64,000 nt of DNA from Stromatinia cepivora (Eukaryota > Ascomycota > Leotiomycetes > Helotiales > Sclerotiniaceae), in the NCBI GenBank assembly GCA_014898415.1, contig RCTD01000026.1, positions 310,001 through 374,000 of the forward strand, written 5' to 3'. Position numbers and translations under genes: made by a program. The notes below the pieces were generated by a model. The model searched no databases. It was not told where the DNA came from and saw nothing but the letters and a program-made list of their open reading frames with translations. This document shows positions 23,402-35,123 of the stretch, piece by piece. Numbering within the stretch: the stretch's first letter is position 1; each line of letters opens with the position of its first letter.

Positions 23402-25973
23402 CTAGCTGCGAGATGACCATCGAGGATCAATTCTCCTACCATCTATGCGTGGAATCGTGGTAATGTCCCAGACTTGCAATAACCCACCCTGTCCTACACC
23501 AGTGCATCTCAATGTTTTCAAAACAAACGTGAATGCCAACGTCAGAAAATTTCTTTTGTCCGCGTCCAAAGTGGGCCATATCGTAACAAAACAGTCGTCT
23601 GAAGAATGCTGTAGAAGGACGCTTTCGATCTCTTGACAAATACCCATTTCCAAGTTTCGACGAAAGTATCCACGCAAATCCGAATATTGAAAAAGTTTCC
23701 ATAAGCTGATTCTCCGAGCATGACTGGAACAATGACTGATATCTAGGACAACAAGATAGTCCATATAATGTGGATCAGGGATATGGGACGAATCGTTCTT
23801 CCCGGCATCGATCCAACTTTCCAAAATTGCGTCTTTTAAGGTCCAGCCCGCGTCAAATTTATACGTGAATCCCACGGTGACAGTAAAATATTGGTCTCCG
23901 GAGGCTTGAAATGTTCTCGCGTCCAATTTCCAAGAGGGGGCTCTAGTGCTGAGATCGAATTCGCCATATTTTAAAGCATATCTTTCCTTACACATACATC
24001 TTTCAAGCACCTCCAGTTTTGGTCTTCTGCGGCGTTTTTGACCCTGGCAGTCCGTACCGTTCAATCTGCTTCCTGTCCCGTCCAGACTGTACATTCCAAT
24101 CAACAGACGTTTCGTAGTATCTATTGCTTCGACTTCTTTAAGTTTATACTGGTCCCGGGAAATTTCTAACCACGTAGACCAATGACAAGGAGTTTCATCG
24201 TTTAATGGTTGGACTTGACAATTCTTTAATTCAATGGCTATGAATCTACCGCCACGTATTTCAATGGACTTTAGGATGGCTGTTTTCGTGTCCTTTGCGT
24301 AATTTAGTCGAAAAGGACCCCATAATTCAGCAAGATCATCTATAGATGAAGAAGATACATAAAATCCGTCGTAATCGACATTCCAGTTCTTGGAGTTCTC
24401 CGATATAAAGCTTAAAACCCAGACCTGGTGCTTTACGAGGTCATTTAAGGGTCTGGCTCCCAAAAACAATGTGCCTCCATGTGATTCGATGTGCAGGCCG
24501 CCACTTAATGACCCACTCGGCGTGTATCCAGAAATATCGAGGTGTGGTCTGACAAATGAAATCAATGCAACATGCAGTACGGCTAGAACGGAGCTTAACA
24601 AATGGCAAATATCTCGCTGTCGCTTTAGGTTATGTTCATCCGCAACAACTGCTGTTCGAGGAATGCCTAGACCAAGGCTTACAAAAATGTGGGATAATAA
24701 TCTGCTTCATCTTCTAGAACCATGTCCCGTTGCTGGTTGCATGAATTCACCTCATGGAGAAGTTTGAGTAGTAGGTTTAAGATGGGAATACTGACTGGCC
24801 GAATATTAAGGACATTTGGACGGTCGATATCTGCCACGATAATGTTGTACGAGGAGCTGTTGGAAAACCCTTCATTCTGTAGCAATTGTGTTCCCCCCAG
24901 TATTGAGGATAATGTCTCTATGCTCGCCAAAATCTGGACCTTAATATATCCATTTATTTTGGCCCGTTGGTCAAAAGATAAGCTAAACGGAATGGAGGGC
25001 TCCAGCCCAAAATCGAGCTTTCGCAATGGAATTATGCGGCGCTTAGCCATATAATCTTGCTCGATGTTTTTGAAGGTGTTTTGTCCAAGCTGGAGAATTC
25101 TGAGCTCAAGAACGGTAATTTCTTCCGAGTATGAAGTGGGGTTAATGACGAACAGCTCGAGCGGCGAACTTTGTTTGTTTTCCACCTCGTTGTTTCCAAT
25201 TCGATGGCTAATTTGGAATAGGGGTTCTGGTTTCTCTAACTTCCAGAAACTTCCGTGGCATTTGCAGATGTTAGACTTGAGGCACATGTAGTGTCAGTTT
25301 GTTGATTCGTAAAGTCTCTATCTGAATGAATGTATCGACTTTCAGGTTGTACATTGAATTCAGTCTCGACTTCCATGGTTTCTGTCTTGATATGCCTATT
25401 TTCAAATCGAGTGTCAATAAATCTCAAGTCTCCCTGGTCTGTATCGACGCCTTCAACTCCTGATTTCTGCAGCTTGGGTGTGGCGGTACCTGGAAGAATC
25501 AGGTCTGGACCAGACCCAGCTGATTCTGATGCCTGGACAAACTGCGACGACGTCGTAAGGGCTGTGGAATCAACCATAGAACCTGTGACAACTTCTGATT
25601 GCTCGTCAAGACCGCCATCATGTCCCCCTCCCGTACCTCTCACCCGTATCGACCTTGCAGCCCCTCTAGACTCAAGGTTTGAGCCTGACTGTGGTGAAGC
25701 TGTTCCACGACGCGACGGTGGTGGACTCGATATATTAGATGCAGTAGGTGCAGAGCTGGTAGACTCAAAAGTGCTCGGCAAGGATCTGCTTGTTCCTGGA
25801 GTTGGTGAATGTATCTTAACCCACCCGACGTAACAGCTGTCCCATCGACCATGGCCGCATTCGGGACAGGAGAGAATTTCTACCGTCATTCCAAAACTGC
25901 GATAATTGCCACTTATGTCCCTACACCAACAGCAGCTCCATACCCAAACTCCTCCTTCCATCGTGTTAGGCAT
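23402..25973 (-). CDS. Unknown protein with N-terminal Cys-rich (zinc-ribbon-like) motif
   Basis: I do not recognise the family. Three exons on the minus strand are proposed: 25973-25353, 25239-24683 and 24593-23402 (all phases compatible, 789 aa). The second intron (donor GTAAGC) is fairly secure. The first (donor GTACAA, 113 nt) is tentative, and a separate gene starting at the ATG at 25287 is the alternative. Residues 13-50 carry WSCCWC, then about 17 residues later CPECGHGRWDSC, which looks like a fungal zinc ribbon in which one expected Cys is replaced by Trp. A Ser/Thr/Pro-rich linker of about 150 residues follows. The rest is a large globular region with many Trp and Asp, including KRRRRPK (a possible nuclear signal). 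No membrane segment is certain. Confidence 0.5.
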
Positions 25974-27424
25974 GATTGAAATTTGATACGGAAATTATCC
26001 AGAAACTGGAAAGTGGTCTGCACCTTTCTCATACTCTTTTATCAAGGCTTAGTTCTGAGGATTGAGATGTGGACGATTAATCATACATATTCCTTCCTTG
26101 ACATTGGAGTGGGGTATCACGACAAGGTTGTCGGTTAGCCAAAATATAAAGCAATGCGACCATCCCGCAGTAAGCGTATCATCCCCCATAACGAGCTGAG
26201 GCTTTTCCTCTACCAATCCAAGTAGAAGTGCAGTGAGGCTGTAAACCTGTATTAAATTCAGGCTAAATCCTCAGCAGTGATTTTATTTGTCGCTGCATAC
26301 TCGGTGAAGTTCAAAAGCCAAACTTGTTTTTGTGCTTACATACTAAGATATCTGTTGACTTAGTCCAAAGAAAAGCATTGTCGTGATTGTTTGGGCCTCA
26401 ATCACCGGCCATCTTCTATGATATCGTTGAAACGAGAGATCATTGTAGATACTAGGTATTAAAAAATGTAATTCAGTGCCAATGATAGGGTAGGGTAGGG
26501 TTAAATACTTGTTGATTGATTGAAGAGTTAGGAAGAGGTTGAGTCCTACGAGAAAAGGCATATCATGTGCTTTGGTTGGGGAAACGACGCTGAGCTCCTG
26601 TGGCCATGGATCCATTGCATTACTCAGGATAGTTGGTATAATATATACTCTTATGGCATCGGCATCAGTTACATCCATCCGTAGCACCAAGTAGAAGTTC
26701 GGAATGAGGCGTGAAGTGTGAGAAGATTGGTTATGTGATTAGCACCGGACATCTTTCAGATACCAAAGGCCTGAATTTGCATCAAGTTATAATCACTAGT
26801 AGCACTTCACATCATAATAAAGACGAAAGTATAAAGTATTGTAGAATTTGATTCGTAAATAACCTAGCAGTAGCAAGGGGTACATACCAATGCAAGATAC
26901 TCACCATATGATACATTTGGCCTCAGCGAGAGACTTCGCAAAAGACCAGGTAATATTATTCACCATGAACCTATCCACCCAACCGAAAGGAAATAAACAA
27001 ATTTTTGTGCAAAATGCCCTCGGAAAAGCCACATGAAGTCCGGTCCCCTCTCAGGTATTCAAGATACAAGAAAGGATCATACCAACTTCTTATTATGTTC
27101 AAAGCCGACAAGGTCATTATGTCCTTAACCAAACGCCCCACTGAATATCGTATCAAAAAGCTCTCATCATAACGGGACTGCCACAAGCCGACGACCACGT
27201 AAAGCCAGACCACAAGTTGTAAACTTCTCTTTCAATGAAAGAATTCAAAGAAAGAACAAGTCATGTCTCAAAAGCCACATTCTCCATAAGGAGTAGAAGT
27301 CAAGAGCCAACAACCCACAAAGCCAACGACCCACAGATCAACACAAAAGTATCTTCAGAGAAGAATACTCAAAGTGTGACAAAGTACGGACAGGCAATGG
27401 TAATCCACAAATGATACCATCAGC
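25974..27424. other. Intergenic region
   Basis: About 1.45 kb with no supported gene. A minus-strand open stretch at 26343-26690 lacks an ATG at its first codon and shows no domain. TAGGG occurs three times in tandem at 26486-26500. The part next to 27425 is probably 3' UTR of the nucleolin gene. Confidence 0.4.
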
Positions 27425-29109
27425 TTACTCGAAAGACATCTTCTTTCCCTTGAAGTCGCCGAAGCCACCACGGTTAGTGCTACCTCCACGTCCTCCACGG
27501 GCACCTCCACGTCCACCACCACCTCTTCCTCCACGGTCAAATCCACCACGTCCACCACCTCGTCCGCCACCACGGCCGCCACCACCACGTCCGCCACGTC
27601 CACCAAAGCCACCACCTTCACTGCGCTCTGGACGGGGAGTAGCATAGTCAAGTCTAACTGGACGACCAGCAATATCAGCACCCATCATAGCATCATAGGC
27701 GGCGGTAGCATCTTCAACGCAACCGAAGGTAACATATCCGAAACCCTTGGGGTTGCCAGTTTCCCTAGTGAGTGTTAGTATGCGCAAGAACAGTATGATA
27801 TGAGGGTGAACTTACTGGTCAGTAGGAAGTCTAACGTTGACAACAGTACCGTGAGCACCGAAAGCCTCACCAACAACGTTCTCATCAGCATCGAATGAAA
27901 GGTTACCGAGGAAAAGAGTGTCAGAAGGTGGGTTCTTGGCATCGCCGAATTGAGCAGCACGGTTGTTAGCACGATCCTTTGGTGCGACGTTCTCACGGGG
28001 AGTGGAGAAATCAACATTGGCCTCACGACCATCGATGAGAGCACCCTTCTTGGCAGCGAGAGCGGCAGCAGCGTCGGCTGATTTTGCGAATTCAACGTAT
28101 CCGAAACCCTTGGAACGCCCAGTGTTCTTGTCACTGATGACACGAGCACCGGTGATCTCACCAAACTCTTCAAATTCACGGTAGAGCCACTCATCATCAA
28201 TGTTCCAGCTCAAGTTACCAACGAACAAGTTCTTGGTACCATCATCAGCAGTAGTCTCTTCAGTCTTTGTTTTCTTGGCAGATGGCTCTGGCTCATCCTC
28301 TGCCTTACGTTTCTTGGATGGTGCTTCAGCTTCAGTCTCGCTGGTAGAATCGCTATCGGAATCGGAAGAATCAGAGTCGGATCCAGATGCCTTCTTCTCT
28401 TCTTCCTCGGAGGAGTCAGAGCTATCGGAGTCATCAGAGTCCTCCTATATAAACATTAGTTTACTACATATGCCATGATGAGATGATTGAAAGAATTGAT
28501 TTAACTTACGGTAGCCTTGGCAACTGCCTTAGCAGCACCATTGACCTTTGCCTTTCCGGCATCAACAACTTTTTGAACCTTCTTGGCGGCAGCGACTACT
28601 GGCTTAGCCTCCTCCTCGGATTCGGAATCGGAGTCGCTTGAGTCGTCACTATCCTCGCTTTCAGAAGAAGCAGCCTTCTTGGCAGTCTTTGCGGCGGGTT
28701 CAGAGTCAGTTTCGGATTCAGATGATTCGGAATCATCTTCGGATTCAGATGAAGATTCAGATGAGGATTCGGAGGATGATTCTACCTCTTTCTTCTCGGC
28801 GACCTTCGCAGTCTTTCCGTTAGCCTTGGCCTTGGTAGCCTTTGGTGCTGGCTTCTCCTCCTCAGATTCAGAGTCGGAACCAGATTCGGAATCGGATCCG
28901 CTATCGGATGATGGAGTGGCGGCCTTCTTAACGGGCTTTGGAGCTGGCTTAGCGGCCTTGGTGGCAGTAGCCTTTGCGGTCTGTTGAGATTTAGCTTTTG
29001 TTGTTTGAGATGGCTTGATAACTGCAGCATTCTTGACAGTTGAGAGTGGTGGTTTGACCTCGGTCTTTTTGGAAGCCTTAGCAACCTTGGTATCCTTGGT
29101 CTTAGCCAT
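27425..29109 (-). CDS. Nucleolin-type protein (Nsr1/gar2)
   Basis: A nucleolar RNA-binding protein needed for pre-rRNA processing and 40S assembly. Exons 29109-28510, 28444-27816 and 27764-27425 give 522 aa with consistent phases and textbook introns. The layout is that of Nsr1/gar2: a Lys/Ala-rich N-terminus, long Ser/Glu/Asp acidic tracts (about residues 68-240, likely CK2 targets), a basic KKRK nuclear signal, then two RRMs. RRM1 has RNP2 LFVGNLSW and RNP1 KGFGYVEF; RRM2 has LFLGNLSF and KGFGYVTF. The last 70 residues are an RGG/GGRGG box. The second intron splits RRM2, a position that may help orthology assignment. A run of T/A near 29314-29328 in the promoter fits ribosome-biogenesis genes. 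Confidence 0.93.
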
Positions 29110-29597
29110 TATGAATAATTTACTTCTTGAAGAAGGGAATTGATTAATTGATTTCTTTGAAGAAGAATGTTAAGGAATTAATATTCTTATTCAAAAGACG
29201 ATGAATTGATGCAAGAAAGTTGAGGAAGAGGATGTATGATGGAAGGAAAAAAGATTGAGAGGTTGGAAAGAAAAAAGTTTAAGTAGGTTTTGAAGAAAAG
29301 CTCTTATCGAGAATTTTTTTTTTTTCAATTGAGCTAAAGTGATAAAAGGTTTTTATCGGATAGTGGGACGAGGGGTCTTCTTCGGTCCACACCCACCCAC
29401 AACAAGCATTTGCCTGGACCCATAATAACTCGTGACTTTCAATGTTGAGCTCAAACAATCAAAATAGCTTCATGACGAACACACATTTGTGAAGGACGTC
29501 GACCACCTTAAATTTACTATTGGAGCCACACCTTTCGACCGATCATATAGCAATCGATCTCACCACTCTCCTCTTATCTCTCATCCACTTTAATACA
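29110..29597. promoter_or_regulatory. Divergent promoter, nucleolin / complex I subunit
   Basis: A 488-bp region between two genes that diverge. A poly(T) run (about 29316-29328), followed by CAATTGAGC, lies about 210 bp upstream of the nucleolin start; such tracts keep nucleosomes off ribosome-biogenesis promoters. No specific factor site can be proven by eye. Confidence 0.4.
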
Positions 29598-30043
29598 ATG
29601 GCACCAACTCCCGAATCCGCCGCATTCCTCGCGAAGAAACCTACCGTTCCTCCAACTTTCGATGGTGTCGATTATGATGATACATCACGATTGAAGCAAG
29701 CACAAGATGCGGTAATTAGAGAACAATGGGTTAAGAGCATGATGGCACGTTTAGTGAGAGAAGAATTGGGAAAATGTTATTATAAGGAGGGGGTTAATCA
29801 TTTGGAGAAATGTGGTGCATTGAGAGGTGAGGATTGATATCTGCATGCTGGAGGAAGATACAGGACTTTTGTGAAGGGACTTGTGTCTCACAATTCTATG
29901 AGGAATTTGGCTTTTGAGGAGGGACTTCTTGTTGATCTTGGAGCTAATCCTTTCTCTCAGATCGATACTTCGAGTTATTAAAGGAGTCCAAGATTAGAGG
30001 TTACTTGTTCGAGCAACAAAATTATACCAAGAAGCCGGAATAG
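29598..30043 (+). CDS. NADH:ubiquinone oxidoreductase NDUFB10-type (12 kDa) subunit
   Basis: An accessory subunit of mitochondrial complex I, membrane-arm side (Neurospora NUO-12, human NDUFB10/PDSW family). Exons 29598-29826 and 29961-30043 join in phase 1 (GTGAGG donor, TCTCAG acceptor) to give 103 aa, a normal length for fungal members. Typical features are the N-terminal PTVPPTFDGVDYDD, REQWVKSMMARLV, the Cys pair in CYYKEGVNHLEKC and the C-terminal RYFELLKESKIRGYLF. No cleavable presequence is visible, as expected for an intermembrane-space-facing subunit. The start is the first ATG in frame, in a good context (ACAATGGC). Confidence 0.88.
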
Positions 30044-30861
30044 ATGTGTAATGAAAGTCTGGATGGGAGAGGAGTGGGTGAGAGAGGGTATGGGCTGGCA
30101 ATAAGAGGGGTGTCAAGCTGGATGAGGTTTCGGCGTGAATGAGCTTAATGCGGCTTGAGGCAGCAGGATATCTGGAACGAGACGCTGAAGATATACAAAG
30201 GTCCAGCGCACTCCGCAGCATTTGTCCAAAATTAAAGGCTTAGAAAGGGTCTACTATTGGGAATGTAAATATGAAACATTGTACAACCAGTCTTTTGCCT
30301 AAACTTGTGATTGTAACAGTGTTGAAATCTTAGAGACTCGGTGTTTCTGGCTCATCCTTAGGTATTCATCATTCATTGGCCAATACCCTTGCTGTGGCTA
30401 TCTTTATTATCGACACCTTTGACTACAAAACATGGAAAGAGATCTCAAGTGCAACAAACCTGACATATTCGATATAGACTTTCACATGGTATGGTCTTCT
30501 AAATCTAACAGAGGTATATCTTCGGATTACCTATTATACAATTCATCCGAATAACAAAAATACAAATAACCCTTTCCAAAAATAAGGAAAATCTAGACAC
30601 AATTCTCGGTTTCCTACTCACGAAACATGAACACAAATAATCATCCATTTACCTACCTATCCACCCATCCAAGCCCAAAAACCCCCACCAAAGAATTTTG
30701 ATATCAGCAGCACACGCCGTCCATCCCGGCCCCCGTAGCCATCCATGCATCCCAAAAAAATAAATCTCCCTCTCCATCCCCATCATACGCCCCAACGCCC
30801 TTGCTTGCAGCAAGCCATTTCTCTCTCCCACTCCAATCGCCATCCGCCCCTCAATCCAAAA
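30044..30861. other. Intergenic region
   Basis: About 820 bp between the complex I gene and the mL54 gene. Open stretches on the minus strand at 29994-30221 and 30649-30843 are antisense or chance. No other feature is seen. Confidence 0.4.
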
Positions 30862-31637
30862 ATGATTTGTTCACGCTGTCTATCCCGTCGACCCTTTTCA
30901 CACCTCCCCGCCCAATCCCGCTCCTTCACAAGTACACCCCTCCTTCTCTCCATCCCCCCAACATCGACCCCCTCCTCCCCTCGAACCGTTTCTCCTCCCA
31001 CCGCAACATCAACCGGCGCCGCGCAGCCCTTTTCTACACCTTTATCTCCGTCCCCAGCTGCCCTAGGCATCTCCTCCCACAAGAAAACAGCTCCAATACC
31101 AACCTCCAGTATCCCCGCCGGCACAATATTAAAAGGATTAAATTATCTCAAAGGGCGCGATGATCCGGTCGCATTGAAAGAAGAAGAATATCCAGAGTGG
31201 TTGTGGGGGTGTTTGGATGAGAAGAAGATGGTGGAGGGGACGGGGGATGCGGGTGGTGATGAATTTTGTATGTTTTTTCTTTCTTTCTAGTTTCTATCCT
31301 CCATTTCCCCAATCTCCCAAATCCTTCCTTCCCTTAACTTCCATCACTCCTCCAATCCCCATCATTTTCCCCCTTTCCAAATTTTATACTAACAGAGTAA
31401 GCCAAATCCAAAAAACTCCGCCGCGCAGCCGCAAAAGCCCGTCGCAAAGCCGAAGAACGCGCCCTCATATCCGGAGACACCTCACTCCTCGAAGTCAAGA
31501 TCCCCTTCCAACAACAATCGATTGATTTAGCTATATCGGGAGAAGAAGCGCTTGAGCAGCGAACTGAGCTGGTGAGGGCCATGAGGAAGGAGAGAAGGGC
31601 GAAGATTAAGGAGGGCAATTATTTGAAGGGGATGTAG
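30862..31637 (+). CDS. Mitochondrial ribosomal protein mL54 (MRPL37 family)
   Basis: A component of the large mitochondrial ribosomal subunit. Exons 30862-31267 and 31402-31637 give 213 aa. The N-terminus (MICSRCLSRRPFSHLPAQSRSF) is Arg/Ser-rich and acid-free, a mitochondrial presequence. A long Ser/Pro/Thr linker follows. The conserved core begins at GTILKGLNYLKGRDDPVAL and EEYPEWLWGCLD and continues after the intron into the basic helix KSKKLRRAAAKARRKAEERALIS. The acceptor must be the AG at 31400-31401, because the earlier AG (…AACAG) would create an immediate stop. mL54 members show exactly this order of motifs. Confidence 0.85.
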
Positions 31638-32455
31638 ATGTAGATGTTGAATTGAGGTTTGAGTTGGGGTTTGGGGAGAGGATGGAAGAGGGGGGGAGGG
31701 AATGGGGGCCGGAAGTTTTACTCTCGGGATTGCATTTGCATTGTGCAATTGACTCAATTCGCATTTACGAACGCTTGCAACGGCTTTAGTAGTGGGATGA
31801 TGTCTCATGAGAGGAGTGGCCTTCATAACTAATGCTACACATAGCACATAACACAGAGCAGAGAGGAAGATACACAAAATCAAGAGGAGACAACTAGAGC
31901 TATCCTCACATGGCACCAGGAACGAGGAAAAACGTAAATTTATATCACATCTGTATGCATGCATGCACATTACCAGATACCAGATACTAGAGAAAAGAAA
32001 TCTGTATAATATGATCTACTCAAACGATATTTATGTTTGTATTTATATTTATGTTTATTTATTATAAAGCTACCTACTTTCTTTCTACCTAGTAGTAGGT
32101 ATGTAGCTCATAGCTCAAGACAATTTTCCCTGACCTTGAATACCTTCACACCTTTACCTTTGGATTGCAAGACCACATAACTCCGACTTTGATACTACTT
32201 GAGTAGGTAGGTACTAGGTAGTTATTCCTGTCCATCCATCTATCCATCCATTTCCCAACCCAAGCCAATACCCATCCAATGCGATGCAATGCCCATTGTG
32301 TGTCCAAACCAATCTATGTAGTAAATACCACCAGCCAGCGCCAAAAATTCTTTGATTCCGCATTTGAATCTACTGCAGAAAAGTAAGAAACGCTTAATAT
32401 ACACTTTCGCCCCTAACCTCAATTCCGACCGCCTCAAAAGATTAAAAACAGATAT
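31638..32455. other. Intergenic region, convergent gene ends
   Basis: About 820 bp between mL54 (plus) and TAF7 (minus), so it should hold both 3' UTRs. Short CTAC/TAGG and CCATC repeats occur near 32075-32255. No gene is supported. Confidence 0.4.
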
Positions 32456-34057
32456 CTAATCATCTTCCGCCTCCCCAATACTCGATTTTTTAATTTCCAA
32501 TTCCGCCTTAAGTTTCCTCGATTTATCTTCGATTCTCCTACGTAAGATCGGATTATTCTGAGCCGCCAATTGAGCCTGTAGAGCTTCAATTTGTTTTTCC
32601 AAATCGATGATATCTTCCTTCGCTTCTTGAAGTTGAGCCAATCGTGCCTTTTCATCATCGGATACATCATCCGCTTCACTTCCTTCATCTGCACTTTCTC
32701 CTTCTTCGATCGATTCGTCGCCGCTGTCGTCTTCCTCGTTGGGGGCTGGTGTGTCGCCTTGAAGAATTGGTGTGGCTGCTACGCCCGACATGGACATGGG
32801 TGTTGCGGCTATATCTTCAAAGCCTGCTCCGGCTTCTAATTCGGCTTCCATTTCTGCTGCGAGGTCGGCTTCGAGATCTCCGCCCATTTCATCACCGGAT
32901 GCGTGGCCTTCGCCATTTATGTGAAAGAAATAACCACCATCATCGGCTTCGCCTTCGGCATCTTCATCTTGTGAGTATTGATCTTCTCCTTCGTCACCAT
33001 AGCTTCCTGGACTGAACACTTGGCTACTTTGTTCCCTTTCTGGTGAAATAACTTTATATTCTGAAGATACTGCCTTTCGATCCTCTTCAAGAAGTTTTTC
33101 AACGGCTTCTTCTACAGCTTCGATTGCAGTCCTGCTAATACGTTTTCGGAAACGTCTCTTTCGTGCTAAATGCATTGGAGGGGTAAGACCATGTGGATAT
33201 TGGAAAGTTTGTGGGTCGATAATTGAGGGTAAGGGAGCAGTTTTTGCCTCATCTTCATTTGCAACTTTTTGATAGATCCAAAGCATTTGACAAATATCGG
33301 TACTTTTCCACCATCCTCTCTTATCCCAACTCTTCATTCCTTCGATAATACATGGCAAGTCGACAAGAGTAGCTGCATAAACATTTCCACGAATAGTAAC
33401 AGCAGCTCGTCTTCCTTCTGCTTGGAAGAACTTCATTTGAATATCTGCTCCTCCAACTTTTGGATTAACTCCAATCTTTTTCTCGGCAATACAGGTTCTT
33501 AGGTAGTCACAATCGTCACCGGGAAGCATTCGAAAAATAAATGATTCTTCAATAGAAGGATCTCTCTCCGTGTCACTGGCTTCAGAATCATACCCTTCTC
33601 CAAGAGGTCGTTTGGGCGGTTTGCCCTTCATTTTAGCCTTAATTATAACCGGTGTCTTTGGAACTGGAAGCCCAGAAATACTACCCATAGAAGCAGTTTT
33701 GGGTTTAAGACTAATCTTAACTTTCTTCTTCGCAGGTTCATCTTGAATGTTCGGTTTCCGCGGTGTAACAGAGATAGTTTCTTCGCCACTATCATCTTCT
33801 TCTTTCACTCTCTTGCGCGATTCCGTGAGCTTCTTTGTGGGTTTAGGTGCTCGTCCTGCTTTGGTAAGTTTTGGTTGTGATGGGTCGGATGGAAGAGGTG
33901 GTGATGTCGCAGATTTACTGCTGAATTTTAATTTTGGTTTGGATCCGCCAGGTGTGAGAACTGATGGTGTGGTAGGAGTAGGCGTAGGAGGTCCAGATGA
34001 TGGATTCGTTCCTCCATTTGTCTTAAGACTCAACTTCAATTTCAATGGGCCGCTCAT
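32456..34057 (-). CDS. TFIID subunit TAF7 (TAFII55)
   Basis: A subunit of the general transcription factor TFIID that contacts TAF1 and regulates its activity. The gene has no intron and encodes 533 aa. The TAFII55 N-terminal domain spans about residues 168-310. It starts at ESFIFRMLPGDDCDYLR and includes YAATLVDLPCIIEGMKSWD and the family hallmark WWKSTDICQMLWIY, and ends in the basic stretch ARKRRFRKRI. It is preceded by a Lys/Pro-rich region with repeated KLKLSLK-like motifs. A long acidic Glu/Asp/Gly region follows (about 350-465), then a predicted coiled coil (LAQLQEAKEDIIDLEKQIEA) to the end. It diverges from TAF3 with 379 bp between the starts. Confidence 0.93.
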   Translation of the reverse strand: MSGPLKLKLSLKTNGGTNPSSGPPTPTPTTPSVLTPGGSKPKLKFSSKSATSPPLPSDPSQPKLTKAGRAPKPTKKLTESRKRVKEEDDSGEETISVTPRKPNIQDEPAKKKVKISLKPKTASMGSISGLPVPKTPVIIKAKMKGKPPKRPLGEGYDSEASDTERDPSIEESFIFRMLPGDDCDYLRTCIAEKKIGVNPKVGGADIQMKFFQAEGRRAAVTIRGNVYAATLVDLPCIIEGMKSWDKRGWWKSTDICQMLWIYQKVANEDEAKTAPLPSIIDPQTFQYPHGLTPPMHLARKRRFRKRISRTAIEAVEEAVEKLLEEDRKAVSSEYKVISPEREQSSQVFSPGSYGDEGEDQYSQDEDAEGEADDGGYFFHINGEGHASGDEMGGDLEADLAAEMEAELEAGAGFEDIAATPMSMSGVAATPILQGDTPAPNEEDDSGDESIEEGESADEGSEADDVSDDEKARLAQLQEAKEDIIDLEKQIEALQAQLAAQNNPILRRRIEDKSRKLKAELEIKKSSIGEAEDD

Positions 34058-34436
34058 TTTGGTGGATTGTTCTTGTAGGTTGTAAACTTTATCATAAATA
34101 GATCATTCGTGTCGCAATGATGGTGGGAGTAGGTCTTTGCAAAATCGCAAAAAAATGAGATCAGATGTAACCTGTTGTATGGTATTTAGATGTTGAACTC
34201 ATCGAGTGGAAGAAGCTCCAGATTAAGAAATATACGGAAACCTTGTCACACAATCACGCAACCGCGTTTTATGTGACAAATTGAAATTCAACATTCACCT
34301 TTTACAGTTGTAGTGAAGCATAAAGAATAGTCTATTTGATCGAATCTGTATTTTCCGCGATATACAACCATGGTACCATCTATCTTTTCAGCACCTTAAA
34401 TTCGACTTCTTCGTTATAAAAATCCCAGAATCTAAT
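34058..34436. promoter_or_regulatory. Bidirectional promoter of TAF7 and TAF3
   Basis: This 379-bp region separates the starts of two TFIID subunit genes. In its middle is a perfect 8-bp inverted repeat, TTGTCACA (34243-34250) and TGTGACAA (34272-34279), separated by 21 bp. That could be a two-half-site binding element serving both genes. Co-regulation is inference. Confidence 0.5.
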
Positions 34437-35123
34437 ATGGCAACACCTCAAGCTCTTCATCATGCCCTCCTTCGACCATGCATTCTACATATTCTCCGCG
34501 CAGCAGGTTATCACTCAACTCGTTCCTCAGTTCTTGATATTGTTACCGACTTAGCTGCTCGATACATGTATATACTCGCACAATCAACAGCAGCGCATGC
34601 CGATTTAAATCATGCTGATCTCGATATAACAATTCAGGATGTACGAATGGCTATGCAAGATTGTGGAGCTCTTATGCCAGAGAAGTCAATAGAGGAACAG
34701 GAGTTTTACGGTGAGGAGGATATGAGGGGTGTTGAGGGGTTTCTGGCTTGGGCAATGGGGGAGGGAAATAAAGAGATTAGAAGGATTGCGCTGGCAGATG
34801 GAGGGGAGGATTATTTGACTGGTATGTTTTACTTCTCTTCTTCTCTGACGTTATGAGTCTGGATGGGCACTGACGAGAATATAGCTCTCAAAAAGAAGCA
34901 TAACACAACAGATGAAGATACACGATATCATGGGACATTATTAGGAAGACCTGCCGAACCTCGAATAGTGAAAGTTGAAGGAGGAGAAATTACAAGTGTG
35001 AAGGAATGGGCAGATCGATTGAAACCAATACCAAAACAGATTACGGAAACACCTTCTACAAGAGAGGCATCTTCAGCCTTAAGTTCCGTTGGGGATCAAG
35101 TTATGGAAAACATGGAGTTTTAA
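34437..35123 (+). CDS. TFIID subunit TAF3-type, bromodomain-associated histone fold
   Basis: A histone-fold TFIID subunit; the family pairs with TAF10. Exons 34437-34821 and 34885-35123 join in phase 1 to give 207 aa. The histone fold (BTP/bromodomain-associated) covers about residues 5-80: HHALLRPCILHILRAAGYHS, then VLDIVTDLAARYMYILA, then DLDITIQDVRMAMQDCGAL. Unlike metazoan TAF3 there is no PHD finger, as is usual in fungi. The second exon is polar and probably disordered, with an RKP-like GTLLGRPAEPR stretch. Its divergent neighbour is TAF7, another TFIID subunit. Confidence 0.85.

Noticed and set aside
26486..26500. (TAGGG)3 resembling telomere repeats
   Set aside because: Only three units of a pentamer, not TTAGGG; too short to be a telomere remnant.
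26343..26690. Minus-strand open frame of about 115 codons
   Set aside because: Its first codon is TTG, there is no domain or consistent composition, and no splice partner was found.
28583..28987. Plus-strand Ser/Asp-rich frame across the nucleolin gene
   Set aside because: Mirror of the acidic Ser tracts on the opposite strand; the minus gene has domains and introns.
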